Part shown: piece by piece, positions 11,601 to 23,588 of the stretch | How positions within the stretch are numbered: the stretch's first letter is position 1 | Layout: every line of letters begins with the position of its first letter | NCBI GenBank assembly: GCA_013180625.2 | Contig: SNVD02013957.1 | Coordinates: 1 to 64,000 of the forward strand | Length of the DNA stretch: 64,000 nt | Reading direction: 5' to 3' | Source: Boswellia sacra | Taxonomy: Eukaryota > Streptophyta > Magnoliopsida > Sapindales > Burseraceae | The notes under the pieces: model-generated | The model's input: the letters and a program-made list of their open reading frames with translations, nothing else | Told to the model about the DNA's origin: nothing | Database searches by the model: none | Program-made: the position numbers and the translations under genes

Positions 11601-13930
11601 GAATTTTTATGTTTTATACTATCTGCTTTGATACTATATTCCAATATAAGTGTCAAAGTCCTTTACTGGATGATTAAGATAGAAGCATAGGTTTGTAAAA
11701 AGGTTGGTCAGTACTCTAACTAATGTATATGTTAAGCCTTTGGGTTGAACACATGAAATACAAGTGATATTAATTAGAGAAACTTTGAAAAATAACCCTA
11801 TTTTCGGGATGTCTTTAACAAATGACCCCTTCCCCCAAATTTTGCATGGGGTGGGCCTCTTGGCTGAGAAATAACGCAAATATCCTTGTACAAATTTTAT
11901 ATATATCATTCCCTCCTTCGCATACATAATTGTTTCTAACTGTCCAACTCTTCAATAACATCCTTCTTTCAATTGCTATTCACTTCGTTTGGCAATTGTA
12001 CAAATCATTCGATTTTTTAATTAAGAAGAAATGAAGTGTTTAGGATGTGTTTGAAATTTAAATCTAGGGTTCGAAAATGATGTTGTTTGGTTGTAAAATT
12101 GGTGAAAATGTTAGATTGATGATGTTAGTGTGTTTGAAGTGTTTTTAAATATTTTCTTTTAAAATTTTTGTGGTTGAGATTGATTAAATTGACACTTTAG
12201 TGGTTGTTAATGGCGGAAGGGAGAAGGCTGAAGATACTTCTGACATCCGACATTTGATTGAAGGTGCGTCTGATGTCGGGTGCCTAGTGTCTGATTTCTT
12301 TTGGTGGACTGTCTAACACTTGATTCCTTGTTGGATGTCTTGAGTTTGACTATCAAACACTTGACATCTACTGTTAGATATTATCAGACACTGTTTGACA
12401 GCTTGATAAGTGTCATGATTTTATCGAGATTTTTTAGGAAAAGCCGAAACTCAACAATTTCACCATTTCATTCTAAAAATGCAACTTTCATACCTTAATA
12501 ATCCATTTCTAAGCTCATTATTCTATTATTTTAAAGCAAAAAAAATATGCAAAATATACTATGTAAAAACAAGGATTATTTGAATTTCATGGAATTTCAT
12601 ACTAGTTAGAGAGAGAAATATAACCTTAATGTTTGTAGCTAACTTCGCTTTCCTTTCTACTAGATCTAGTTGATTTTGAAGTGCTTTGCCTGAACTTTAT
12701 CTACTTTGTGAGGTTGCAATGTGAAAGCTATCTAATTCAATAAAGAATCAAAGAAGAAGAAGAAATAATAAAATAAAGGATTTGTAACAATGGTTGATGT
12801 ATATTTTAAATAAGAGCATTTGCACCATTTCTGAGCCAAGAGTTATCAAAGACATCCCTAAAATAGGTTTTTTTTTTTTTTTGAATTTTCCCTATTAATT
12901 ACAACTGAAATTAAATAGGTTAGTGTTATCATAGATTTTAGAAATATCATTTACCATCATTTTTGCATATATTAGATATTTCAAAAAAAAATCTATTAGA
13001 TATGTTAATCATTTACTATCATTAATCATTTTTTAATTTTCCCTAAGGGTTTTCAGTAAACAATCTATAAAATGAGGAATTACTTCATACATGGGTTAAC
13101 AATAAAGATATAAATTTCTTCTTTTATATTCATTCGTGATGTTTTGAAGACGAATAGGCAATAATGAAGTAATTAGATATGTTAGAAAACGAGGATCTTA
13201 AGTAAACTGCTAGCTGCATTTGAGCTTTATTATTGCAGTGTGCTTCCCCTATACTTTGTTCACAAGAGTTTATCAGAACAAGTTAGAGAAAGTATATATA
13301 AGGTGAGTAGCAAATCCAAAATACGTTTCTTTCTTACTAATTATTTAGCCTTTTTAATTTGCAGGTTCATGCTTATGAAAGGATGAATAGAGTTTATAAT
13401 TATACATTGGATCCATGTGGTCCCGTTCATATAACAGTCGGAGATGGTGGAAATATTGAGCAAGTTGAAGTTGATCATGCAGATGACTTTGGAAAGTGTC
13501 CCTCAGCTGAGGTTCCCCCACAACAATCTGGACAAGTTTGCCACTTGAACTTCTCATCCGGTCCGGCTAAAGGCAAGTTTTGTTGGAGCAAACAACCAGA
13601 GTGGAGTGCATTTAGAGAAAGTAGCTTTGGACATGGAATCCTCGAGGTACATGTGCTCTTAGACCCCTTTTAATCAATGTTAAAAAAATCTCATGATATT
13701 TATAACTTGTTCGGTTTTTTCTTTCCTTGGTTTCCATTCACAACTTTTCTTGTGATCTTTAAGATTATTTTTCACGTGTCTTCTCGTAGGTTGTGAATTC
13801 AACCCATGCATTGTGGACTTGGCACAGAAATCAGGACATTTATAAGGGACATAGTCACGGCGATCAAATCTATATCGTGCGGCAGCCAGAATTGTGCACA
13901 GAATCTCCAGATTTTAAAGTGAATTTTTAA
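8689..13930 (+). CDS. Purple acid phosphatase 1 (PAP15/PAP23-like), active-site variant
   Basis: Seven exons with GT-AG introns: 8689-8950, 9048-9239, 10013-10322, 10687-10904, 10995-11185, 13365-13646, 13790-13930 (1596 nt, 531 aa). Residues 1-22 or so look like a signal peptide, so the product would enter the secretory pathway. An N-terminal fibronectin-like part is followed by the binuclear metallophosphatase domain. Family motifs: GDLG (D197), GDISY (D224, Y227), then GDHE where the family has GNHE (D272 replaces the metal-bridging Asn), H354 in VAAMH, and AHVH (390-393) where the family has GHVH. PAPs of this clade hydrolyse phosphate monoesters, including phytate in Arabidopsis PAP15. 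Compared with gene 2 it lacks 9 aa in exon 3 (a CFSC segment) and has a changed CPSA...C loop in exon 6. Frame and splice sites are intact, so it is not an obvious pseudogene, but full activity is doubtful. Confidence 0.9.
10387..10409. repeat. (AT)n microsatellite in intron 3 of phosphatase gene 1
   Basis: About 11 AT units. Confidence 0.9.
11777..12892. mobile_element. Non-autonomous Mutator-like element in intron 5
   Basis: Flanked by perfect 9-bp direct repeats TATTAATTA (11768-11776 and 12893-12901), the size expected for Mutator elements. The ends are imperfect inverted repeats: the left has 'ccctattttcgggatgtcttt' and the right, inverted, has 'cctattttagggatgtcttt'. No transposase ORF is visible. 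The interior is AT-rich with short repeated 'gacatc / gtctgata'-like words. It accounts for half of the 2.18 kb intron 5 of phosphatase gene 1; the matching intron of gene 2 is 556 bp. Confidence 0.8.
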
Positions 13931-16427
13931 TATAATTTTAATATTTTTCTTTCGCGAATTATCAATAATCACTTATTCTCATTTTTGTATGTCCTTTCAA
14001 ACTTAGAAGAAGTAAACCCAACGAAAGCATACTTGAATCTTTATGGTAGTTAAAATATATCATTCATATCCGTTAAATTTTTAATGAAACATAACATGAA
14101 TGATAGCTGCTTCCATTACAATCATCTATTCAATCATCATGAACAGCGTATTATCATCATTGCTGTCGCTATTTTTATTAGAGTTTAAATGTTGTTATCC
14201 GTCGTTTCTTGTCATTTTAAGTTTTGAGATTAATGAGAATTATTATGCAGCTAGTTAATTTAATTAAAAAGTCTTACATTCTAACCTCATTATATGTCTA
14301 AATTTATATTTATATTTTTATGTAATGCATCCTAATGATTAAATCGTTACTTAAATGTTGTTTTGACTTCCCATTAATCCCTTCATTTTTTTTAATTTAA
14401 AAATTTTCATGTAGAGATCAAGCAACCAGACCGCTAGCAAAAGGCCAAACGAATGAAATAACAGGATGTCTTCAAAATGGATGATGCGGGTACTTTCATC
14501 ATTCTTCCTGGCTATCAGTACTATCAAATCGGAAATAGGGTGATGTATCATTCTTGTACAGTAACGCATGTCTTGGGTATAATTTTCTACCAAATCATTA
14601 CTGTTTATTATACACCAGACAATACTATTCAATGTGAAAATGCAGTCAACGCGGGCTGTATTTGTAATAAATTATGAATTGTGTTGATGTAATTAATAAA
14701 TTACAATATTTACGCGATTTATTTTGAGTTAGATTACTAACAACACCATTCTATTTCAACTTTTCAAAATATTCAAATTTTTGAATTCAATATATATTAA
14801 AGGAAAAAAAAATATTGAGATTCAACATGATAGATGAGTTGACATACGGCTTGCATGTTCAAGGGCCATACACATCAATGTGCACCAACTCCAAGCACTC
14901 TTAGGCTCATTGAACTTTTAACGAAAAGGGCTTTTTGGTTGTTTCACTCTGCGGATAGGATCCCCAAACCAATGGTGGTTGGATTTCTACGTCTCCCTTA
15001 GAGGTCCATAATTAACCAATCTTTGGATCATATATATGTTTATATGACCTAGTATAAAATGCCAAAGATACATTTCATTACTTACTTTCACTTTTTAAGT
15101 TTAGGTTCAACATGTTTTTTATCATCCATTTTAGTATCATATAGTTAAAATGATATAGGCAGTGGTAAATTTTTATGATTTCAGTGATATATAAATTGTT
15201 TTGATAAACAAATATCGTCCCACTAGATAACACTTATAAATTTCAACCTCCTATTTTATGATCAATATATGTATTATGTAATATTATTTAGAATAAAAAT
15301 AGATATTATCAATTTACATTATGCACTAAACTAAACATATTAATTATTTAAATATGTACCAATTAATTTCCGACAAGATTATGATTCTTCAAACAAGTAT
15401 GGTTTTTTATTATTAATTTTAGATTATTTACTATAATTTGTATTACAATTTAATTTGATTCACTTGGTTTGTTTATGAGGTCAATTCTATCACTAGGGAC
15501 TCATACTACCCAATCCCTAATTATCCATAGTGAAGCTCCATTGGTTGATTCTCAATTGATAAAATTTTTACATTATCAAACCCAAAACCATAAAGAACAC
15601 AAATTATATATTAATATTATAGTTCTAAATAATTGTTTATATATATTATTGACGTAAAATATTGATAAATTTATTTCTTTCATGCATACAAATATTGGTA
15701 TGTTATGTCTAATATTAACATTATATGCTATAAATCAATCAAAATAGTTAATTGATATTTTTTATTTACAGTATGTTTAATGGTATTAATAATAAAATTA
15801 CTTTACAATTCTTATATATTTTTAGTTTACAATATATTTAACGTATATTTTATTATCTAACACTTTAAATTTTTATTTCCCACTTTAACTTGCACCTTTA
15901 AATTTTTTTATTTTCCCTCCTCCATCTTTTATTACTTTCCCAATTTATTTCTTACATAAATTATTGATTTCTTTCTATAATTTTTGTCTTTCCTCATCTT
16001 TTATGTGATTGATAACAAGTTCTCCTTTCAACTCATTTTTTTCTCTTACACTACTCATTTCATTCTTCAATTTGATATTACAAAAACTTGGCAAAATTGT
16101 GACTTTGGTAGAGCTAAAACAATAAAATGATCGCAGATAAAGCTAAGCCAACAATTCTAGCTACACCTCCTAATTTGCATTTCAACAACTTGATCATGGT
16201 TTATGTTACCTACATTAATTTCACTTTTTTCTTTTTAATCTATTTATAGGAGAGAAAGGTAATCTGAAGCTTTCGAGTTCAAATAAGAGTCTTATAGGGC
16301 TTCCAACAAGGAACAACTCTTCAGAAGATAGTGGGGAGTAAGCTTCATAATGTAATTTACATGGCTTTTTTTTGTTGCATTTATTGCAAATATTTTTTCC
16401 TTTTCATAAAGCCTATGTCAATGGTCC
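13931..16427. other. Intergenic AT-rich sequence, no gene seen
   Basis: Downstream of phosphatase gene 1. Short ORFs here have no recognisable motif and low-complexity composition. No terminal repeats were recognised. Confidence 0.6.
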
Positions 16428-17009
16428 TGTTGGAAATAAAAGGTCTAAAACAACTATTTTACATCATGAGTTACAATATTAATTTTAGGCTTAGTTTGCC
16501 ATGAGTTACAAATACATAAAAACATGAGTTACAAAAATTATTATTTGTAACTTACATGTTTCTATTAAGAACTTTATGACTTATAAGTTGCATGAATTAA
16601 TTTATAAGTTACCTAAGCTAGGAGACTACTATAAAAAGGAGTCTCAAGATTCTAATACTATGATAATATATTTGAGTATTTTTTATGTTTTTCAGCAATC
16701 GCAATACATGGAGACATGTTATTTTCTTCTAGTGATCATGCTCATTGACAAGATAGACTATGAGCATTGGGTTGTATCTTAGAGCTCTTGAGTATCGATA
16801 TTACCCACACGAGGGGAGGACTCTTTGGCTTTAAGACAATGCCTTTAACATGCCTCCCAAGTGCTCAAGCCACATATTTCTTTCTCAATCTCTTTACTTG
16901 TTATATTTATTTAATTTATTGTCATGTTAATTTAATTTATGTTTTATTATTTCTTCAATGTGTTGTTGTTTGATTTTATTATTTAGATTTATTATAAATA
17001 TTTCCAACA
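16428..17009 (+). repeat. Left LTR of the non-coding element
   Basis: 582 bp with terminal TGTTGG/CCAACA inverted repeats, matching the right LTR throughout, including the 'tgcctttaacatgc' block. Confidence 0.85.
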
Positions 17010-19752
17010 GTCTAAAGCCAAAGAGTATCTTATATATTTTATTGTTTACCTTAAAAACTTAATTTATCACTAGGTGGTGTATAATATAATTAATTTCTAG
17101 AGTGTATTGATTGCTTGTTTTATTTTGTTTATCAAATGATATTGTTATGTTGATATGCTTTTTTAGAAGTCTATAAGATTTGGTTATGATGAAATATTTT
17201 GATTGTCCCACTACTTATATAGTTTAACTAAGATATAGTTAATGGATTTATTTTTATTTCTTTATATTGTGAATATATATTTGTGTGATTTTTTTTTTTT
17301 TTTTGTGTTCTAGAGTATAACATTGATGAAGTCATTGTACTTGCATGAGTTACAAATGCGTGAATGTATAAACATTAGAAATGTAAGCTTGCATAAGTTG
17401 TGAAAGTGTGTTGCTAATTTTCTATTTCTTTATTAATGTTACATTAAAATATGTATATGAAATTATTATTATACTTTGACATGTAGATTTCAACTTGGCT
17501 ATGTTTATATATATGATTTATAAAAAACGGATAAATGTAGTTCAAACATTGTGATAATTGCATAGCTTTTGTGTTTTAAATATTATGTTTTACTAAACTA
17601 TTCTCCTAACTTTGTTTATTTAGAATATTTTATTTTGATCTTGGAGAGAGCCTAATGCCTTCAAACAACAAATGGTTTATTCAGAGTTGATAGTTTAACT
17701 TAGTATCGAGATTAGATCTCTTTAATCAACCTCAAGACAATAATGATGGTAGTAATTTTTTTTTATTTGAGGCAATATAAAATTATTTATGTTATTTCCA
17801 CGCTTATCTAGTTAGAATGATAATTTATTTACCATAGAATAATGTTCTTGTGATATATTAAATCTTTATTTATTTGTGGTTATACATATTTTGTGGAATT
17901 AGACTATTAGTGCATGATGCTTTGAGTTACAAAGAATTGTTACACTTATTTATTTTAATTCATTTTTTATTGTGTTAGAAGAGATTGAAACATATGTCAT
18001 TTTTTCAAATGTTATGTTTCAAGAAATTGATCTTAATAGCAAATGCATGAGTTTAAGTATATTGTATTACAGTATTTATGACAGTACATGTGTATACTGT
18101 GCTAAATATTTTTTTATTTTTTCTTCTTGATATAGATTAATAAATTCTTGTAGTTATTAATTCTAGATATTAATAGTTTGCAGTTACTAGAATATGTTAA
18201 GGAGATTATTTGTTTCTCTTGCTTTTATATGAATCTTAATTTCATATACCAACTTCTTTTATTATGCTTGTTTTGTAAATATTGAAATTTTCTTATTGTG
18301 TTCAAATAATATAGACGAGTTACGTAGAATAGTTTTATTATCAAGACCTCTTATTAGTTTTTATTATGGTCTAATAAATATTTTAGTTACGAAAAAACAT
18401 TGTTTTGAGTGTAATTATTGTTTATGATTATAAGAACATTTGATATATTACTTTGATATGTTATTGCATTGGAAGATGCATCTCGAATATGTTTGAAAAC
18501 TTATATATACATGTTAATATTGTAATAATTATTATTATATATGAATTATATATTATATTTGCTACTATAGTAATATATATCTTATTAATATGAGAGTAGC
18601 AATAAAAATTATGTTAATGTAGGGGTTTCAATTTTTAAGAGGTTTCAAATTTTTAGTTATTAATCTTTGGACAACAGTGATATGAGTTGAGTTGTTATTT
18701 CCATTATTTTAAAAATTCAACAAATTAGAGCATTAATATTTGGTGAAGTTATTGTTAGTGCATTAAAATATTTCTTAATGTGGGCGGTTTTCTGTATATT
18801 TGGTTGTTCATATTTTGAGAAAAAAGTAATATTATAAATTATTAGATGACTATTAATTTTGTGTATGAGTTTGAAAATATTATTACTTACGAGGTGATTA
18901 AGTGCTCCTTCAATTTTCTTTATTACGTCTTTGATATTCTTGTGCTCTCTAACATTCTTTTTGGGAGAAAGTTAATGTAACTAGATTAGGAGAACTAGTG
19001 GAAGCAATTATCGAATGAAGGACAAGTTTCCCAAGATGAAATAGAATAGTGCACGCTCATGGAAAATCTCAGCATGCTATATTCAACTAATTAATTGGTT
19101 AAATTGTTGAGGGGGATGTACTTAAGCCCGAAGGGCGTCACTTAGGAAAGTAACTTAACCTCTATAATTGGAGATCCCATGAAGGAGGTTCAATGGGTAG
19201 GAACGATCCACACTATGTGACTTGTAAGCACAACTATATATATTGACATATCTTAGAGCAAATATGATCCTACTCATCCTTATGGCAAAGTGCTTGTTGT
19301 ATGTGATGTTAGGAAGCATCTTTATCATGAATAAGTCCAATAGGCTAGATACTCTTGCGAGGTATAGGTCACATATACCTTTTGGGGACTCACCTAAGTG
19401 AGAGTGTTGTGAGGGCTATGATTATAAGAATTGGGTTGTTCTATAAAACTCTAATGAGAATCAAGACTAAACGTATGAACTTTAAAGCACTAACCCTCCA
19501 AAACCATGTCTTTGTCGATACTATGTGTGTGATAATTTGAAGTTTGGTCAAGAAATCGAGTTCAAGACTTTGTTCACACAGGTTTCTCAAATGGATGTCA
19601 TCAATATTAAGTGTAGGTTCAAACCCGAAAGGTACCTACACCCATTACATAATAGAATATTGCTTTTTATATATATTTTTTATTTTATGAGTATTTTTGT
19701 CCAAATATTTTATTTTATAAAGCTTTAAAGTTTTAAACCTTTTGTGGGAGAC

Positions 19753-20336
19753 TGTTGGAGATAAAAGGTTTAAAACAACTATTTGACATCATAAGTTACA
19801 ATATTAATTTGATATTTAATTTATCACGAGTTACAAATACATTAAAACATGCGTTACAAAAATTATTATTTGTCAGTTAAATGTTTTTATTAAGAATTTT
19901 ATGGCTTGGGAGTTTCAAGAATTAATTTTTAAGTTACCTAAGCTAGGAAACTACTATATAAAGGAGTCTCAAGGTTCCAACACTATGAGAATATATTCGA
20001 GTATTTTCTATGTTTTTCAGCAACTACGACACACGGAGAAATGTTATTTTCTTCATGTGATTGTGCTCACTAAGGAGATATGCTGTGAAAATTAGTTTGT
20101 ATCTTAAAGCCCTTGAGTATTGATATTACCCGCACGAGAGGAGAACTTTTTGGCGTTAGGATAATGCCTTTAACATGCATCCCAAGTACTCAAGCCATAC
20201 ATATTTCTTTTTCTATCTCTTTACTTGTTATATTTATTTAATTTATTGTTATGTTAATTTAATTTCTATTCTATTATTTATTCAATATGTTGTTGTTTGA
20301 TTTTATTATTTAGATTTATTATAAATATTCCCAACA
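19753..20336 (+). repeat. Right LTR of the non-coding element
   Basis: 584 bp, homologous to 16428-17009 with many substitutions visible by eye, so the insertion is not recent. Confidence 0.85.
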
Positions 20337-21401
20337 AGTCCACCTGCTATGTTGAGATCAATTAAATTATTTAAAAAAAAACGATTTATGTTTTCTTTAT
20401 GACAGCCTTCTCAACATATATATCATTTTTGGCAAACATCTTGCCCTTGATACCCAAAGCTTGTAACCCATGCCCAAAACAACCAAACCAAAGGGAAATG
20501 TGATATCGGGTTACCAAATTACCCCAAAACAAGGTAGGATTACAAAGTTTATAAACAACATAACCAATGGCCAAAACAAGGGAAATGGAACACAAGAAAC
20601 ACTCCCAAAAGGAGGATAAACTCGCCACCTAAGCAAAACACCAAAGGGATACAAAAAATTCACCACTCAATGAAGTTTAATAAGGGATACAAGGCTTAAT
20701 AAAGATTGTATGAAATCCACCAAGAGATACATAGTTGAAAGAAATAAGAATGAAAACTAAAATTCTAGTAAGGTTCAAATTCAATTATGCTTTATTATCT
20801 TTTGAGTACAAGACTTAAAAACCTAAATAGCTTCCTTGGAACTTCAACAATGGGTAAAAGATAAACCTGTCAAGTATAGTTAAATGACACCATTTAATTG
20901 TATTCCTTGGTTCCAATAAAAATTACAATTCAAATAACTCTTAGATCACTAACTTCTGAACTAATAAAAATACTATAAGTAAGCTTAATAACTCCAATTC
21001 CCTAGTCTTTACATTGCATTAATTTTAAACCAATTGTGAAGGAATAATGATAACTTTATATAGGAAACTCCAAATGATACATCGTAAAATGTGTTAGAAA
21101 GCTGACTTCAAGATATTTCCAATGGTATATCTCATGTAAATTACTTCACTCCACATCAGTTCCAATTTTATTCCAAATTTGCCTTTGATTCTGATTCCAG
21201 AGCACTATTGATCATTGTAACAATTTTTAATTCCTTTGAATTTACCATTAAGCCTATGCTTAGTAACGCTCTCATGTCATGGAATTATTGCACCATCTTG
21301 AAATCAAGCTAAACGAAACAACCCAAAACCCATAAAGGAATCAACAAAAGTAAAGGGAATCGCAACCTTCGAATCATCCTAACCAAATTATGAGATATGA
21401 G

Positions 21402-21446
<45 letters not shown>

Positions 21447-22201
21447 ACAACAGCGCACGTTTTCATTACTACCCACAACATTGGCTTTCATGCTCTTCGA
21501 CTTGTATGCCCCTTTCTATCGTGGTCACCATTGTCATTTGTCACTGATGACTCTTACATCTACTACTATTATTAGCCTCACACTCGTCAATCTACTCACC
21601 CTCTCGCTATCAACATCCTTCAAGGCCAATCATTTATTCTATGATACCCTCTCAAAACCTTAACACTATCAACTTTTGTCTAACGATGTATAAAAGTGAG
21701 GGCTAGGTGTTACTAACCAAACAACAAGGAGAGCGTTGTTACCAAGTGCAAATCTTAGGGTTGTGCATATTTTTTTTCTCTAATTTGGTATGCAAATGTT
21801 TTATAATAATTTGGTATTTAGTTGGTGTGTATTATAAATTTAGTAAAAATTGGAAGGAAGATGAATTTTATTATAGTTTGTTTGTTTGTTTGCTTTAATT
21901 TCTTTTCATCAATTAATAACACACATTCTTATCCTATGTATACAAAGATTTATTTATATTTATTTATTTATTAAATCAATTAATATTGACCAATTATATT
22001 TTTTCTTACTTGTCAAAAATCTTCAATATATTTTTTAATTACTGACATAAGTATTGTAATACTTGTGACCCTGATATAGGAAAATATGTCATGTGAAGAT
22101 CCTAAGTTAGTGAGTGTTGAAACTTGACAGATTGCACTAGATATTACAATTTAAAATCGTTAGAACACAAATTCTCTTATGGTCAATATGTGATTCTATC
22201 T
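20337..22201. other. Intergenic sequence, possible decayed LTR remnant
   Basis: No gene. The stretch around 21050-21150 ('gaaagctgacttcaagatatttccaatggtatatc') resembles a phrase common in Ty3-type LTRs (compare 40140-40165, 'ccgttggaaagctcacaaagtc'), so an old LTR may lie here. An (AT)n microsatellite occupies about 21404-21444. Confidence 0.35.
21404..21444. repeat. (AT)n microsatellite
   Basis: About 20 uninterrupted AT dinucleotides. Confidence 0.95.
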
Positions 22202-22531
22202 AGAAATTATCCACCTAAGAGAAATGTTTTGCTTGTAAGAGATTTTTCTCCTTACCATGGGTGAAAAGCACCTTATCTTAGTAAGGAAGAGCATGCTAAA
22301 GTGCTTGCTTCTTTGGAGAGTTCAGAAATAGACCATCTTGTTTTTTAAGATGATACATTGAAAGATAACATAAGGATTGACATAAAGCAGAGAATAGATG
22401 ATTATTTTAAGAAAGAAGATTACAAGAGCAGTTTGAGTAATGATGTTTTTGTAATCAACCATGAGATAGTGGAAAGTGACTTAAAAGAAATGAAAATCGA
22501 CTTCAAATAAATTAAAGAGCCTTTAGAATGA
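22202..22531 (+). pseudogene. SUVH-type histone H3K9 methyltransferase fragment
   Basis: One frame, broken by in-frame stops, reads RNYPPKRNVLLVRDFSPYHG, a stop, then KAPYLSKEEHAKVLASLES. This resembles the stretch in SUVH5/SUVH6-like proteins where a YPPRR...RDFPP.CG.NAP motif precedes the SRA domain. The following residues are Lys/Asp/Glu-rich with two more stops before 22531. No SRA, pre-SET or SET domain follows. It lies directly left of the MuDR-like element's terminal repeat, so it may be a relic of a host gene or of an older capture. The assignment rests on one motif recognised from memory. Confidence 0.5.
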
Positions 22532-22561
22532 TTAATAGGCACTAAATGTTAAATTATTATT

Positions 22562-22700
22562 GGATTACTGTCACAGACCTCCCCAACCTTTTGGACTTAT
22601 TTCATCAAAATGAACTGTTTGTATTTTTTCATAAATTTAGTCCTTATGTTTTTAAAAAGTCATCGGATACCTCCCTTCTGTAATTCCCCCGTTAATTTTT
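22562..22700. repeat. Left terminal inverted repeat of the MuDR-like element
   Basis: Starts GGATTACTGTCACAGACC. Pairs with 28330-28469 in inverse orientation with about 85-90% identity by eye. Confidence 0.8.
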
Positions 22701-23588
22701 TGTAAATATGTTGCAATTATAGGGGTAATGTAGTCTTTTCATCCTACACACTCGCACTATAAAAGGAAGTCAAAAATTTTTTTAATCGATGAACCCAAAC
22801 CCACCCCACTTTCTTTGTTGGTTTCGCTTTCCTTAACTCTCCCTTTCTCTCTCGACTATTTTCCTTCCCGCATACGTGACCTCCCAGCTACCTTCTACTT
22901 CAAGAAATGCCATTGAAACCAGTTGAAGGAGTCGTCTAGGGTGACGAGTAAGAAAAAGCTATTGTGTGTTTTGGTGTGTGTAACATGCGGGAGGTGCTGT
23001 TTTGCTGTGTTAATGGGTTTATTTTTGGAAAAAAACTTTTTTTGGAAATTTCACAACAATTTGAACTATTATATACGATTTGGTAGTGTTCATTTTGGTT
23101 TCTATTTTTGGATTATGCTTTTGCAAACAAAACCCTAGGAATGTCCGATGATAAAAATTGGGGCTTTTCAAAATTGATGCACTATAATGATAGATTGAAT
23201 CATTTTCTTGCTATTTCTATTGGTATTGATACATGCATGCTTGAAAAGTTTCAATTTTTGATTAAGCAGATGCATGCTCTATTATCTGTTTCTTCTGTTT
23301 ATGATGGTCATTTATGTATTCAACAATAAATTGTTGCTTTAGAATGTTTTGCATCACTAAGTTTTGTGTCATGCACGCTATGTAATGTTTATCTGCATGC
23401 ATGGAGCCTGACATATCCCGTATGTAAATGCTATATGTAGTTTGAAGTTCAGTCGAGTAGATGCAATAGGTAGATAATTGCAATCTATAATTCAAAATGA
23501 TGCATGGATTTTATTTTATGTGATCGTTTTCTTAACTATTTTTTACTTGTTTCTTTGTGTTTTTTTTTTTTTTTGATAATATCTGTTG

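Larger units (their letters stand above)
16428..20336 (+). mobile_element. Non-coding LTR retrotransposon (LARD-like)
   Basis: Two LTRs of about 0.58 kb flank a 2.7 kb interior with no recognisable gag or pol. Left LTR 16428-17009 (TGTTGG...CCAACA), right LTR 19753-20336 (TGTTGG...CCAACA). Flanking pentamers are ggtcc (16423-16427) and agtcc (20337-20341), a target duplication with one change. A purine-rich ttttgtgggagac precedes the right LTR. No convincing primer binding site follows the left LTR. The interior is AT-rich, and mobility would depend on proteins from another element. Confidence 0.8.

Noticed and set aside
22553..22561. 9-bp target duplication for the MuDR-like element
   Set aside because: The left flank attattatt does not match the right flank after 28469 (gactcctac); other edge choices also failed.
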